64,000 nt of DNA from positions 186,001 through 250,000 of the forward strand of contig JADJFC010000003.1 in the NCBI GenBank assembly GCA_016708785.1, read 5' to 3'. This stretch comes from Bacteroidota bacterium (GTDB lineage Bacteria > Bacteroidota > Bacteroidia > AKYH767-A > 2013-40CM-41-45). Below the pieces are notes generated by a model. That model was not told the DNA's origin, made no database searches, and saw only the letters and a list, made by a program, of their open reading frames with translations. Of this stretch, positions 8,698 through 17,481 are shown one piece after another (positions within the stretch are counted from its first letter, which is position 1; each line of letters begins with the position of its first letter). Position numbers and translations under genes: made by a program.

Positions 8698-10413
8698 ATG
8701 AAAAACACCTACAAAAATTTTATTGCGACAATTTTTATATTGGTCGCTTCCGTAATTGGAGTCATTGCTCAGCCTTTGGTTGGAATTTATACTATCAATT
8801 CCGGTCAGGCTACAGGAGGAACAAATTTCCAGTCGTTCTCTGATTTTTCAATTGCACTTGCCACAAACGGGATTTCAGGAAATGTGATCGCAGATGTTGT
8901 TATAGGTTCCGGCCCATACAATGAACAAGTTGTATTTACTGCGGTCACAGGCGCTTCTCCGAGTGCATCGGTTACGATCAATGGGAATGGTGAAACGATC
9001 ACTGCTGTAACAACTACAACCGATCGACATGTGATCCGATTAACGGATGTTGAATTCTTCAATATTGATGGCCTCCGAATTAATTGGAATCCGGCTTCGA
9101 CAGGTGGGTTTTATGGGATTCATATTTTTAATACAGGAAATGATATCACCATTACCAATTGTTATGTTGACCTATCTGGGACAACCAGTACACTTTATGG
9201 TGCATATGTTGCTTCCGGTTCCGAGACCAGTATTTTGACTACAGGCGATTTTCATAACATCTTTTTCTCGAATGACACAGCAGTTGGTGGCGGTTACGGA
9301 GTTTCTGTTTTCGGATTGATCAGTGACTTGGCTACAGATATTGTGATCTCGAACAATACATTTTATGATTTCCATTCAAATGGTGTTTACCTTCGTGAAA
9401 CTGATGGTGCTGTTATTAAAGATAATTATTTCGATAAGCGAACATCAAATATCACTTCAGTAAATGCAATTCAGCTTGCTCAGGCGGCAAATTTTAACTC
9501 ACAGGTCTTTGGGAATTTTATTAAAGTGTCGCAGACAAATAATGGCACAATGCCTTTCAGAGGAATTTATCTTTTTAATGGTACAGGACACAAAGTGTAC
9601 AATAATGTAATCTATGATGTAAATCTGATCAGTGGTGATTTTACTGCAATTGAAGTTCGTACCGGTGGAACTGCACCTGAAATTTATTACAATACTATTT
9701 CAATTGATAATCCAAATCAAACTTCCGGCGAACTCTTTGGTGTGAGCGAAGAATTGTCGAATACGAATACAATTTTGATGAATAATATTATTAGCATTGA
9801 GCAACCAACAACTGCAGTGAAAGTAGTATATTCAATTGGTTCGATCTCTAATATTACTAATACGTTCACAAGTAATTATAATGGCTTCAATATTCCGGGT
9901 GGAAATATTGCTTACAGAAATGCTACTGTGCCCGTGCCTTATCCAACATTGGGTGACTGGCAATCGATCAGTTCTCAGGATATGAATTCAGTGGAAGCCG
10001 ATCCGGGATTTATTTCATCAACCAATGTGGTTCCGACAAGTGGAGCAATGGATAATACAGGAATTGTTATTCCTTTTGTGACTACTGATATTGTTGGTCT
10101 AACAAGAAGTTCTACACCTGATATGGGCGCGTATGAATTTGTTCAGGTTGGAATTTCTTCTCCGGAATATATAAATGCTGTTTCAATGTATCCTTCTCCT
10201 GTTCATTCAGATTTGAATATTGTTCTGAATGAAAACAATTCGCAAGTCAGAATTGAAATTTTAGACATAACAGGTAAGCTTATTCAGACGAATGAGATTG
10301 AAACTACTATGAAAGAAGTTTCAATGAATGTTTCTTCTCTTGCTGCAGGATGTTATTTGGTAAGAATTTTAAATGGCGATAGACTTTCTATCGGACGGTT
10401 TGTAAAGAACTAA
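8698..10413 (+). CDS. Secreted right-handed beta-helix protein with T9SS type A sorting domain
   Basis: 571 residues. Signal peptide (1-24), a conserved entry region (YTINSGQATGGTNFQSFSD, the pattern that opens many Bacteroidota surface adhesin-like proteins), then parallel beta-helix repeats rich in short strands and Asn ladders (DITITNCYVDLSG, DIVISNNTFYDFHSNGVYL, VIKDNYFD, HKVYNNVIYD, EIYYNTISI). The last 80 residues are a T9SS type A domain (SMYPSPVHSDLNIVL ... VRIEILDITGKLI ... LAAGCYLVRILNG). Likely a surface or secreted carbohydrate-binding or adhesive protein; no catalytic residues were identified. Confidence 0.88.
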   Translation: MKNTYKNFIATIFILVASVIGVIAQPLVGIYTINSGQATGGTNFQSFSDFSIALATNGISGNVIADVVIGSGPYNEQVVFTAVTGASPSASVTINGNGETITAVTTTTDRHVIRLTDVEFFNIDGLRINWNPASTGGFYGIHIFNTGNDITITNCYVDLSGTTSTLYGAYVASGSETSILTTGDFHNIFFSNDTAVGGGYGVSVFGLISDLATDIVISNNTFYDFHSNGVYLRETDGAVIKDNYFDKRTSNITSVNAIQLAQAANFNSQVFGNFIKVSQTNNGTMPFRGIYLFNGTGHKVYNNVIYDVNLISGDFTAIEVRTGGTAPEIYYNTISIDNPNQTSGELFGVSEELSNTNTILMNNIISIEQPTTAVKVVYSIGSISNITNTFTSNYNGFNIPGGNIAYRNATVPVPYPTLGDWQSISSQDMNSVEADPGFISSTNVVPTSGAMDNTGIVIPFVTTDIVGLTRSSTPDMGAYEFVQVGISSPEYINAVSMYPSPVHSDLNIVLNENNSQVRIEILDITGKLIQTNEIETTMKEVSMNVSSLAAGCYLVRILNGDRLSIGRFVKN

Positions 10414-10438
10414 GTTGAAAGGATTAATGGTTTAAATT

Positions 10439-10486
10439 GTTTAAGGGGTTTAATGTGTGACGGTGTACACATTAAACCCCTTAAAC
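10439..10486. terminator. Perfect 20-bp inverted repeat after the beta-helix gene
   Basis: Arms 10439-10458 (GTTTAAGGGGTTTAATGTGT) and 10467-10486 are perfect reverse complements around an eight-base loop. There is no strong T run, so it may be a bidirectional transcription end or mRNA-stabilising hairpin between the converging beta-helix and infB genes. Confidence 0.65.
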
Positions 10487-10570
10487 ATTTCAATTAAGGT
10501 AATTCAAAAAAATATGCATCGAACTAAATTCATTCACGCATTGTAACCATTCACATAATACCGAAATAAA

Positions 10571-10597
10571 AAAGGCCATCCTTCCGGATGGCCTTTC
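10571..10597 (-). terminator. Intrinsic terminator of the rimP-nusA-infB operon
   Basis: Eleven-base stem AAAGGCCATCC / GGATGGCCTTT with a short loop and T tract on the minus strand, 43 bases past the infB stop. It shares the flanking TTTTATTTCGG with the terminator at 591-620. Confidence 0.9.
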
Positions 10598-10639
10598 AAT
10601 CTATTTTCGAATTACGATTCTCGAATTACGATTCACGAA

Positions 10640-13600
10640 TTACGCCAAAGTACGTTTCACCGCCACTTGCTCATATCCTTCAATTACATCTCCGATCTGA
10701 AGATCGTTGAAATTATGGATACTCAATCCGCATTCGTAACCTGAAGAAACTTCTTTCACATCGTCTTTGAAACGTTTCAGTGATGCAAGTTCACCTGTGT
10801 AGACTACGATACCATCGCGAACAACTCTGATCTTCGTGTTACGACTGATCTTACCATCTAATACCATACAACCTGCAATCGTTCCGACTTTCGGAATCTT
10901 GAAGGTCTCACGGATCTCGATGTTACCAACGATCTTCTCCTGGAATTCCGGAGCTAACATACCTTCCATGGCCAACTTGATCTCGTTGATAGCTGTGTAG
11001 ATGATAGAATATAATCTGATCTCGATCTCTTCTGATTCAGCAAGTTTACGTGCATTCACCGACGGACGAACCTGGAAGCCGATAATGATGGCATTCGATG
11101 CTGATGCTAATAATACGTCTGACTCAGTGATGGCACCGACAGATTTATGAATGATGTTGATCTGAATTTCAGGATTTGACAATTTTAATAATGAATCGGC
11201 AAGGGCTTCAATTGATCCATCCACGTCACCTTTCACAATTACGTTCAACTCTTTGAAGTTTCCAATCGCCAAACGACGACCGATCTCATCAAGTGTAATG
11301 TGTTTGTGAGTACGGATACCTTGCTCACGTTGTAACTGCAAACGTTTGTTCGCAATGTCACGTGCTTCGCGTTCATCTTCCATTACGTTGAAAAGATCAC
11401 CCGCTTGCGGCGCACCTGTCATACCTAGAACCTGTGCCGGAGCTGAAGGTCCTGCTTCTTTGATACGGAAGCCGCGTTCGTTGTACAATGCTTTCACACG
11501 TCCGCTGTAACATCCTGCTAAAAGGATGTCTCCAACTTTCAGTGTTCCACCTTGTACTAACACTGTCATTACATAACCACGACCTTTGTCAAGCATTGAC
11601 TCGATCACAGTTCCGTTTGCACGGCGATTTGCATTCGCTTTCAGATCTAACATCTCTGCTTCAAGCAATACTTTTTCAAGTAACGCTTCAATGTTCTGAC
11701 CTTTCTTCGCACTGATCTCCTGACACTGATATTTTCCACCCCAGTCTTCGACAAGGATATTCATTTTCGATAATTGTTCGCGGATACGCTCCGGATTTGA
11801 ATCCGGCTTATCCACTTTATTAATAGCAAATACCATTGGTACACCTGCAGCTTGAGCGTGATTGATGGCCTCAATCGTTTGAGGCATCACACTGTCGTCT
11901 GCTGCGATCACAATGATTGCAACATCTGTCACTTTCGCACCACGTGCACGCATGGCAGTGAAGGCTTCGTGACCCGGTGTATCCAGGAACGTGATCTTCT
12001 TGCCATTCTCAAGTTGTACTTCGTATGCACCAATGTGCTGCGTGATACCACCGGCTTCACCGGCGATAACATTCGCTTTACGGATATAATCAAGCAATGA
12101 AGTTTTACCATGATCGACGTGACCCATTACGGTTACGATCGGTGAACGTGGTTTGATATCTTCAGGCTTGTCTTCTTCTACACCAATTGTTTCCTGTACA
12201 TCTGCTGAAACGAATTCAACTGTGTAACCAAATTCTTCAGCTACGACAGTCAATGTTTCTGCATCCAAACGTTGGTTGATGGAAACGAACATTCCCAAAG
12301 ACATACAAGCAGAGATAATTTCAGTAACTGATTTATCCATCAAACGTGCAAGATCATTTGCAGTAACGAATTCAGTTACCTGAATTACTTTGTTCTCTGC
12401 TGCATCTTGTGCTTGTGCTTCTTTCTCTGTATTTCTTTCGTCACGACGAGCTTTACGCATTTTCGAAGATCTCGATTTACCACCACTGCTCAAACGTGCA
12501 AGTGTTGCTTTGATCTGATCCTGAATTTGCTTTTCAGTTAACTCAGTTTTATTTTCACCAGGTGTTCCTCCCGGACGATTGTTTGGATTGTTGCCTTTGT
12601 AATTTGGATTTCTTCCACCCGGTTTAAACGGAGGACGAGCACCCGGAGCTTGTGAGCCCGGCGCTCCCGGAGGACGAGCGTTTTTGTCCTGCGGTACAGG
12701 AGTTCCTTTACGGTCAGTACGTTTTCTTTTCTTTTTGTCTTTATCACCAACAGATCCTGTTGAAGATGCGACAGGTTTACGTTTAGGAGGATCAACCGGT
12801 AATTCGATTTTCCCCATGATCGTAGGACCTGAAAGTTTTGTTCTTTTTATTCTGTGAATATCATCACCGGCAACTTGATCAGATGCAGGTGGTTCTTCAC
12901 TTTTTGTTGCTGCAGGAGGAGTTTCAGGAGCTGCAGTTGCAACTACTTCTTCAACTTTTGGTGTTGGAGGAGTCGCAACGGGTTCTGCCGGTTTTTCCAT
13001 AACAGGAGTTACCGGTTTCACTTCTTCTTTCGGAGCAACAGGTTTTTCTTCTTTCGCTACCGGAGCTTTTTTCGCTTTTTCAACTGCTACTTTTTCTGCA
13101 TCAGCAACAACTTTTGCTGCAATAGCATCGTCGTCATCTTTCTTCTTCTTTGCAGCAGTCTTCTTCGCTTTTTCCTCTTTAGTGTCTTCGACAGGAGTTT
13201 CTTCTTTGGCAGCTTTCTTTTTCTTCGAATCGCCATCGATATCGATCATGCCAACAACTTTAGGTCCTTCGACTTTATCAGCTTTTGCTTTGATCACTGA
13301 AGCGGGTTTCTCCTTTGGAGCTTCCTCTTTCTTTGCTTTTGGAGCTTCTTCTTTCAGAGCAGTTGCTGCGCCTACGTTTTTAATGAGAATCTCTGAAGAA
13401 TCATCATCTTTTTTAGAAGCTGCTTTTGGTTTTTCCTGCGCATCCAGAACCACTGACTCTTTTCTCATTTTATTCTGAGCAAGTTGTTGTGCTTCTTCTT
13501 TGGCAGATTTATCTCCCTGGAATTCTTTTAACAATAGGGCATAGGCATCCCCGGGCAACTTCGTATTTGGGTTGCTTTCTACCTTAAATCCTTTCTTGGT

Positions 13601-13684
13601 TAGAAAATCCACAATGTGGTCTAAGCTAAGATTGAATTCTTTGATAGCCTTACTTAATCTAAACGTCTTTTCTGCTTCTGCCAT
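10640..13684 (-). CDS. infB: Translation initiation factor IF-2
   Basis: 1014 residues from ATG 13684 (an upstream ATG at 13714 only adds ten atypical residues). IF-2 places fMet-tRNA on the 30S subunit and promotes subunit joining with GTP hydrolysis. Order of parts: an N-terminal IF2_N segment (FRLSKAIKEFNLSLDHIVDFLTKKG), a long low-complexity Lys/Ala/Glu/Pro-rich linker (roughly 50-380), a second IF2_N, then the GTPase domain with G1 GHVDHGKT near residue 520, G3 DTPGHEAF and G4 NKVD, followed by the beta-barrel and C-terminal tRNA-binding domains. It follows nusA by 93 bases and is the last gene of the operon. Confidence 0.98.
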   Translation of the reverse strand: MAEAEKTFRLSKAIKEFNLSLDHIVDFLTKKGFKVESNPNTKLPGDAYALLLKEFQGDKSAKEEAQQLAQNKMRKESVVLDAQEKPKAASKKDDDSSEILIKNVGAATALKEEAPKAKKEEAPKEKPASVIKAKADKVEGPKVVGMIDIDGDSKKKKAAKEETPVEDTKEEKAKKTAAKKKKDDDDAIAAKVVADAEKVAVEKAKKAPVAKEEKPVAPKEEVKPVTPVMEKPAEPVATPPTPKVEEVVATAAPETPPAATKSEEPPASDQVAGDDIHRIKRTKLSGPTIMGKIELPVDPPKRKPVASSTGSVGDKDKKKRKRTDRKGTPVPQDKNARPPGAPGSQAPGARPPFKPGGRNPNYKGNNPNNRPGGTPGENKTELTEKQIQDQIKATLARLSSGGKSRSSKMRKARRDERNTEKEAQAQDAAENKVIQVTEFVTANDLARLMDKSVTEIISACMSLGMFVSINQRLDAETLTVVAEEFGYTVEFVSADVQETIGVEEDKPEDIKPRSPIVTVMGHVDHGKTSLLDYIRKANVIAGEAGGITQHIGAYEVQLENGKKITFLDTPGHEAFTAMRARGAKVTDVAIIVIAADDSVMPQTIEAINHAQAAGVPMVFAINKVDKPDSNPERIREQLSKMNILVEDWGGKYQCQEISAKKGQNIEALLEKVLLEAEMLDLKANANRRANGTVIESMLDKGRGYVMTVLVQGGTLKVGDILLAGCYSGRVKALYNERGFRIKEAGPSAPAQVLGMTGAPQAGDLFNVMEDEREARDIANKRLQLQREQGIRTHKHITLDEIGRRLAIGNFKELNVIVKGDVDGSIEALADSLLKLSNPEIQINIIHKSVGAITESDVLLASASNAIIIGFQVRPSVNARKLAESEEIEIRLYSIIYTAINEIKLAMEGMLAPEFQEKIVGNIEIRETFKIPKVGTIAGCMVLDGKISRNTKIRVVRDGIVVYTGELASLKRFKDDVKEVSSGYECGLSIHNFNDLQIGDVIEGYEQVAVKRTLA

Positions 13685-13777
13685 ATTTTGTTTTTGCCCT
13701 GCAATAGCCCCCATTTAAGTGGACTTGCGCAAGGTAATGATTTATTGTACTCGGTAAACCTCGATTTACCCATGATT

Positions 13778-15034
13778 TTACTCAAATTCTGAACGTAGAA
13801 TGCGGACTACTTCGCGAATCGTCTCTTCTTCAAGATCTGTACGTTTCACTAAATCCTCAACCGGCAAATCAAGAACGCTTCTCGCTGTATCACAGCCGAT
13901 GTTCTTTAATTCGTCGATGATCCATGGTTCAATCTCATCTGCAAATTCTTCCAGATCCACATCTTCAGTGTCATCATCGTTATCACGATAAACATCGATT
14001 TCGTATCCTGATAGTTTTCCTGCTAATTTGATGTTATTTCCACCTTTTCCGATGGCAAGCGACACCTGATCCGGTTTAAGGAATACAGATGCACGTTTCT
14101 TTTCTTCGTCTAATTTTATCGTTGAGATCTTTGCCGGAGCAAGCGCTCTTGAGATAAATAATGGAATATTTGTAGTGTAATTGATAACGTCGATGTTCTC
14201 ATTGCGTAATTCACGAACGATACCGTGAATACGTGATCCTTTCATACCAACACAAGCTCCAACCGGATCAATTCTGTCGTCATACGACTCAACTGCAACT
14301 TTTGCACGCTCACCCGGTTCACGAACGATCTTCTTGATAGTGATCAAACCATCAAAAACTTCGGGAACTTCCAGTTCAAATAATTTCTCCAGGAATAGAG
14401 GAGAGGTACGAGATAAAATGATCTTCGGAGTTGCATTCGTCATTTCAACACGTAATACAACTGCACGAACGGCATCACCTTTCTTGAAGAAATCCGAAGG
14501 GATCTGCTCAACTTTTGGTAAGATCAATTCATTACCATCGTCATCCATGATCAATGTTTCTTTTTTCCAAGTCTGATATACTTCACCGGTGATGATTTCA
14601 CCAACACGGTCTTTGTATTTGCGGAAAATTCCTTCTTTCTCAAGTTCTTGTACACGAGCCATCAAATTCTGACGGGCAGCAAGTACAGCACGACGTCCGA
14701 AGTCCATGAATTTCACGTTCTCAGAAACTTCTTCACCAACTTCAAAATCCGGCTCGATCTTCACAGCTTCAGAATATTCTACCTGAGTGTTTGGATCTTC
14801 AACCTGTCCGTCTTCCACGATCAATCGATTACGGAAAGCTTCCAGGTCACCTTTTTCTGTGTTGATGACGATGTCGAAATTGTCAGCAGTACCGTATTTT
14901 TTACGAAGCATGTTTTTAAATACATCTTCCAAAATACTCATCATGCTAGCACGATCGATGTTCTTTAGTTCCTTAAATTCCGAGAAGGCGTCTACCAGTT
15001 CAGCATGCTCGTTTTTCGTTTCTACCTTTGCCAT
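13778..15034 (-). CDS. nusA: Transcription termination/antitermination factor NusA
   Basis: 418 residues from ATG 15034 (another ATG three codons upstream would overlap rimP). NusA binds RNA polymerase and modulates pausing, termination and antitermination. Visible: N-terminal RNAP-binding domain (SMMSILEDVFKNML), S1 domain (VGEIITGEVYQTWKKETLIM), then KH domains with the GACVGMKGSRI and LAIGKGGNNIKLA loops. The tail is acidic and ends with a helix-hairpin-helix-like segment (DLPVEDLVKRTDLEEETI), as in other Bacteroidota NusA proteins. Confidence 0.97.
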   Translation of the reverse strand: MAKVETKNEHAELVDAFSEFKELKNIDRASMMSILEDVFKNMLRKKYGTADNFDIVINTEKGDLEAFRNRLIVEDGQVEDPNTQVEYSEAVKIEPDFEVGEEVSENVKFMDFGRRAVLAARQNLMARVQELEKEGIFRKYKDRVGEIITGEVYQTWKKETLIMDDDGNELILPKVEQIPSDFFKKGDAVRAVVLRVEMTNATPKIILSRTSPLFLEKLFELEVPEVFDGLITIKKIVREPGERAKVAVESYDDRIDPVGACVGMKGSRIHGIVRELRNENIDVINYTTNIPLFISRALAPAKISTIKLDEEKKRASVFLKPDQVSLAIGKGGNNIKLAGKLSGYEIDVYRDNDDDTEDVDLEEFADEIEPWIIDELKNIGCDTARSVLDLPVEDLVKRTDLEEETIREVVRILRSEFE

Positions 15035-15039
15035 TTGTT

Positions 15040-15513
15040 TCAAATGATTTTGTCGAATGAGAATATCACTCTCGTTTCTTTAATTGTGTTGAAGGGAATA
15101 TTATTTAATTGCTTGTGTTTCTCTTTTTTATTGCCGGTCTTGATGACAATGTCTTCATTCAAACCTAATTCATTTCCGTCTGCTGACATCAATGTGCCTG
15201 TATGCTTCACACCGTCAAGTGTCAATACACTTACTTCACGACCAATTCTTTTGTGAAATTGTTGAAGTACCAAAAGCGGTTCTTCCATTCCGGGTGAACC
15301 AACTTCCAGTTCACGTTTCTCAAACACAGGTGTGTTTTCGAAATGTGCCTGTAGCATTCGATTTACTTTCACGCATTCTTCGATCATGATTCCTTGTGGA
15401 TGATCAAGTGTCACCAGAACTTTTCCCGGTGTCACTTTTACTTCAACGAGGAAATTATCGCTTCCTGCGATCTTTTCTTCTACTAATTTGGTTATTTCTT
15501 CTTTTAAATCCAT
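15040..15513 (-). CDS. rimP: Ribosome maturation factor RimP
   Basis: 157 residues. RimP assists late 30S subunit assembly. Conserved features are the N-terminal FLVEVKVTPGKVLVTLDHPQG strand pair, the ECVKVNR helix, and the family signature LEVGSPGMEEPL followed by the C-terminal SH3-like domain (GREVSVLTLDG). First gene of the rimP-nusA-infB operon; its leader contains a terminator-like hairpin 12-36 bases before the start codon. Confidence 0.95.
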   Translation of the reverse strand: MDLKEEITKLVEEKIAGSDNFLVEVKVTPGKVLVTLDHPQGIMIEECVKVNRMLQAHFENTPVFEKRELEVGSPGMEEPLLVLQQFHKRIGREVSVLTLDGVKHTGTLMSADGNELGLNEDIVIKTGNKKEKHKQLNNIPFNTIKETRVIFSFDKII

Positions 15514-15524
15514 TGATAGTCAAT

Positions 15525-15548
15525 AAAAAAGGGGACTGTTGTCCCCTT
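15525..15548 (-). terminator. Terminator-like hairpin in the rimP leader
   Basis: On the minus strand an eight-base stem (AAGGGGAC / GTCCCCTT) with loop AACA runs into six T ahead of the rimP ATG (15513). No minus-strand gene lies between it and the divergent ndh start, so the only transcript it could stop is the leader of the rimP operon itself. It may be an attenuator or, because it abuts the start codon region, a translation block. Confidence 0.65.
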
Positions 15549-15706
15549 CTTCCTGTTCCTTAAATCTGCTGCAAATATAGAAAAAATCTTGTTTTCTCCT
15601 ATATAAGCAGGAGAATAATTTAATGAAAATAGGAGAGTTGGTCGACTTTCGGACTTTTATCTGAGCAAATAAGTGATTGATATCAATAAAACCCTGAACT
15701 TTGCAC

Positions 15707-15730
15707 GATTGATTTCTCGGAGAATCAATC
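15707..15730. promoter_or_regulatory. Hairpin upstream of ndh
   Basis: Eight-base inverted repeat GATTGATT / AATCAATC around an eight-base spacer, 26 bases before the ndh ATG. It could be an operator or a 5' leader hairpin. The role is inferred only from position. Confidence 0.35.
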
Positions 15731-15755
15731 AATTTTCAATAAAAACAAAGATTAC

Positions 15756-17018
15756 ATGGATATTTTTTCATTGAACACAAGTAAAAAGCGAATCTTGATC
15801 ATTGGTGGTGGATTTGGAGGAATTGAGATCGCCCGGAGGCTGGATACTCGTCAATACGAGGTTTTGCTGATCGATAAGCACAATTATTTCACTTTTCAGC
15901 CCTTGCTTTATCAGGTTGCTACCGGTGGACTTGAACCCGATTCAGTCGCTTATCCACTTAGAAAAATTCTGAAAAAGAACAAAGACGTACTTTTTCGTCT
16001 GACAGAAGTGACAAGCATAGATCAGGTATCATCAAAGGTGATGACAACCATTGGAGAAATTCCTTACGATATACTTATCATAGCTACCGGTGCCATGACG
16101 AATTTTTTCAATATGGTAGAAACGGAGAAAAATGCACTTGCACTTAAAAGTGTTACCGATGCATTGAATATCCGATCATTTGTACTGCAAAAATTTGAAG
16201 CTGCCCTTCTTGAGAAATCCAAAGAAGAGCAAAAGCGAATGATGAATTTTGTTGTAGTCGGCGGAGGTCCTACCGGTGTGGAGATCAGCGGAGCTTTAGC
16301 AGAATTGAAACGTCATGTTCTGCCTCATGATTATCCGGAATTGGATATTTCTATGATGGAAATTTCTATTCTTGAATCCGGTGAAAATGTTCTTGATGTG
16401 ATGTCTGAATTCTCAAAACGCAAAGCGAAAGATCAACTAATCGAAATTGGTGTAAAGTTGCTGTTGAAACAACAATTGAAATCGTATGATGGAAGAGAAG
16501 CAGTTTTAGCTGATGGGACAATAATTGAAACCAGTTCACTGATATGGACAGCAGGAGTGAAAGGGAATTTTCCGGCAGGATTTGATGCAACTTCTGTTGT
16601 TCGTGGAAATCGATTACTCGTGAATGATTTCAATCAACTAGTCAGTAACGAAAATATTTATGCGATTGGTGATGTTGCGTCGATGCAATCCGGTGCGCAT
16701 CCAATGGTTGCTCCTGTTGCCATTCAACAGGCAATAAATCTTGCGAAGAATTTAAATCGTAAAACAAAAAACGACCGGAAGAAATTTGTCTATAAAGATA
16801 AAGGCTCCATGGCAACCATAGGCCGAAGCAGAGCTGTCGCCGACATTAAGTTCCTTCACTTGAAAGGTTTCTTCGCCTGGCTCGCCTGGCTTTTTATTCA
16901 CTTAATGCTACTGGTCGGTTTCCGAAATCGTGTTATTGTTTTGTTTAATTGGGTTTGGAATTATCTTTCGTATGATAGAGCGATACGGCTTATTATACGA
17001 CCGTACAAAAAGAATTAA
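15756..17018 (+). CDS. ndh: Type II NADH dehydrogenase (NAD(P)/FAD-dependent oxidoreductase)
   Basis: 420 residues. Single-subunit, non-proton-pumping NADH:quinone oxidoreductase at the inner membrane. The N-terminal FAD site is ILIIGGGFGGIEIARRL; NYFTFQPLLYQVATGGLEPDS is the family signature; the second Rossmann motif (NADH) is FVVVGGGPTGVEISGALAEL; the FAD-binding IYAIGDVASM follows. Near the C-terminus a hydrophobic stretch (FFAWLAWLFIHLMLLVGFRNR) fits the membrane-anchoring helix of NDH-2. Divergent from the rimP operon. Confidence 0.93.
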   Translation: MDIFSLNTSKKRILIIGGGFGGIEIARRLDTRQYEVLLIDKHNYFTFQPLLYQVATGGLEPDSVAYPLRKILKKNKDVLFRLTEVTSIDQVSSKVMTTIGEIPYDILIIATGAMTNFFNMVETEKNALALKSVTDALNIRSFVLQKFEAALLEKSKEEQKRMMNFVVVGGGPTGVEISGALAELKRHVLPHDYPELDISMMEISILESGENVLDVMSEFSKRKAKDQLIEIGVKLLLKQQLKSYDGREAVLADGTIIETSSLIWTAGVKGNFPAGFDATSVVRGNRLLVNDFNQLVSNENIYAIGDVASMQSGAHPMVAPVAIQQAINLAKNLNRKTKNDRKKFVYKDKGSMATIGRSRAVADIKFLHLKGFFAWLAWLFIHLMLLVGFRNRVIVLFNWVWNYLSYDRAIRLIIRPYKKN

Positions 17019-17103
17019 TAATCAATCGTGTCCGATAAAAATCAAGTTCAATAATTTTAGTTGAGAAGTATACATTAAATCAACTGTTCTCAGTACGAAT
17101 TTA

Positions 17104-17385
17104 AAGCAAGCCCCCACTATTAGTTGACATACATCTTTTTAAATCAAAGAAAAAGCAGTGGTTGTGCGGGGAGTCCACCCCAATGGGGAAATCATTTGAA
17201 AGGTTAATCAGGGATGTATCCAATAATCGAAGATTCAAATGATTTGGTGCGCGTGGTGGCCTTTTTTTGTTTCTCCCGATAGCTATCGGGATTTTGGGCA
17301 AACAAAAAAGAAAAATTGAAAGTATCGGATTGAATTCAGGAAATTACTTTCAAATGAAAATAATTTTATCGGAAAGTAGTGATTA
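17104..17385. repeat. Dispersed ~275-bp repeat, copy A
   Basis: About 280 bases closely match 58580-58850. Shared blocks include GTGCGGGGAGTCCAC, an AAATCATTTGAA / TTCAAATGATTT hairpin, GGTGCGCGTGGTG and GGGCAAACAAAAAAGAAAAAT. Copy A carries an extra 18-bp palindrome (17274-17291) that copy B lacks. A minus-strand frame of 66 codons (17101-17301) aligns with a 61-codon frame in copy B with mostly conservative changes (e.g. NHLNLRLLDTSLI; FDLKRCMST versus FDLKKCLST), so it might be translated, but an RNA element or nonautonomous mobile repeat is equally possible. Confidence 0.7.
17274..17291. repeat. 18-bp palindrome TCCCGATAGCTATCGGGA, copy 1
   Basis: Perfect palindrome inside repeat copy A. 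The homologous position in copy B (near 58750) reads straight through, so this unit has been inserted or excised cleanly. Being 18 bases it keeps the small minus-strand frame open. Confidence 0.85.
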
Positions 17386-17437
17386 ATAATTAATAAATAA
17401 CACCATACCGCCTTAACATCTCATTTGCTAAGAAGGG

Positions 17438-17481
17438 AATTAATAATTAATCCCGATAGCTATCGGGATTAATTATTAATT
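17438..17481. repeat. 18-bp palindrome copy 2, extended to a 44-bp perfect palindrome
   Basis: The same 18-bp core (17451-17468) flanked by 13-base arms AATTAATAATTAA / TTAATTATTAATT, making 44 bases of perfect dyad symmetry. It covers the stop codon of the OmpA-family gene and may act as its terminator. Confidence 0.85.

Noticed and set aside
12854..13300. Plus-strand open frame rich in Phe/Arg/Cys over infB
   Set aside because: It is the antisense of the Lys/Ala-rich IF-2 linker; low-complexity codons make long antisense frames.
15520..15732. 70-codon minus-strand frame before rimP
   Set aside because: It covers the leader hairpin and divergent promoters; composition is not protein-like and no family is seen.
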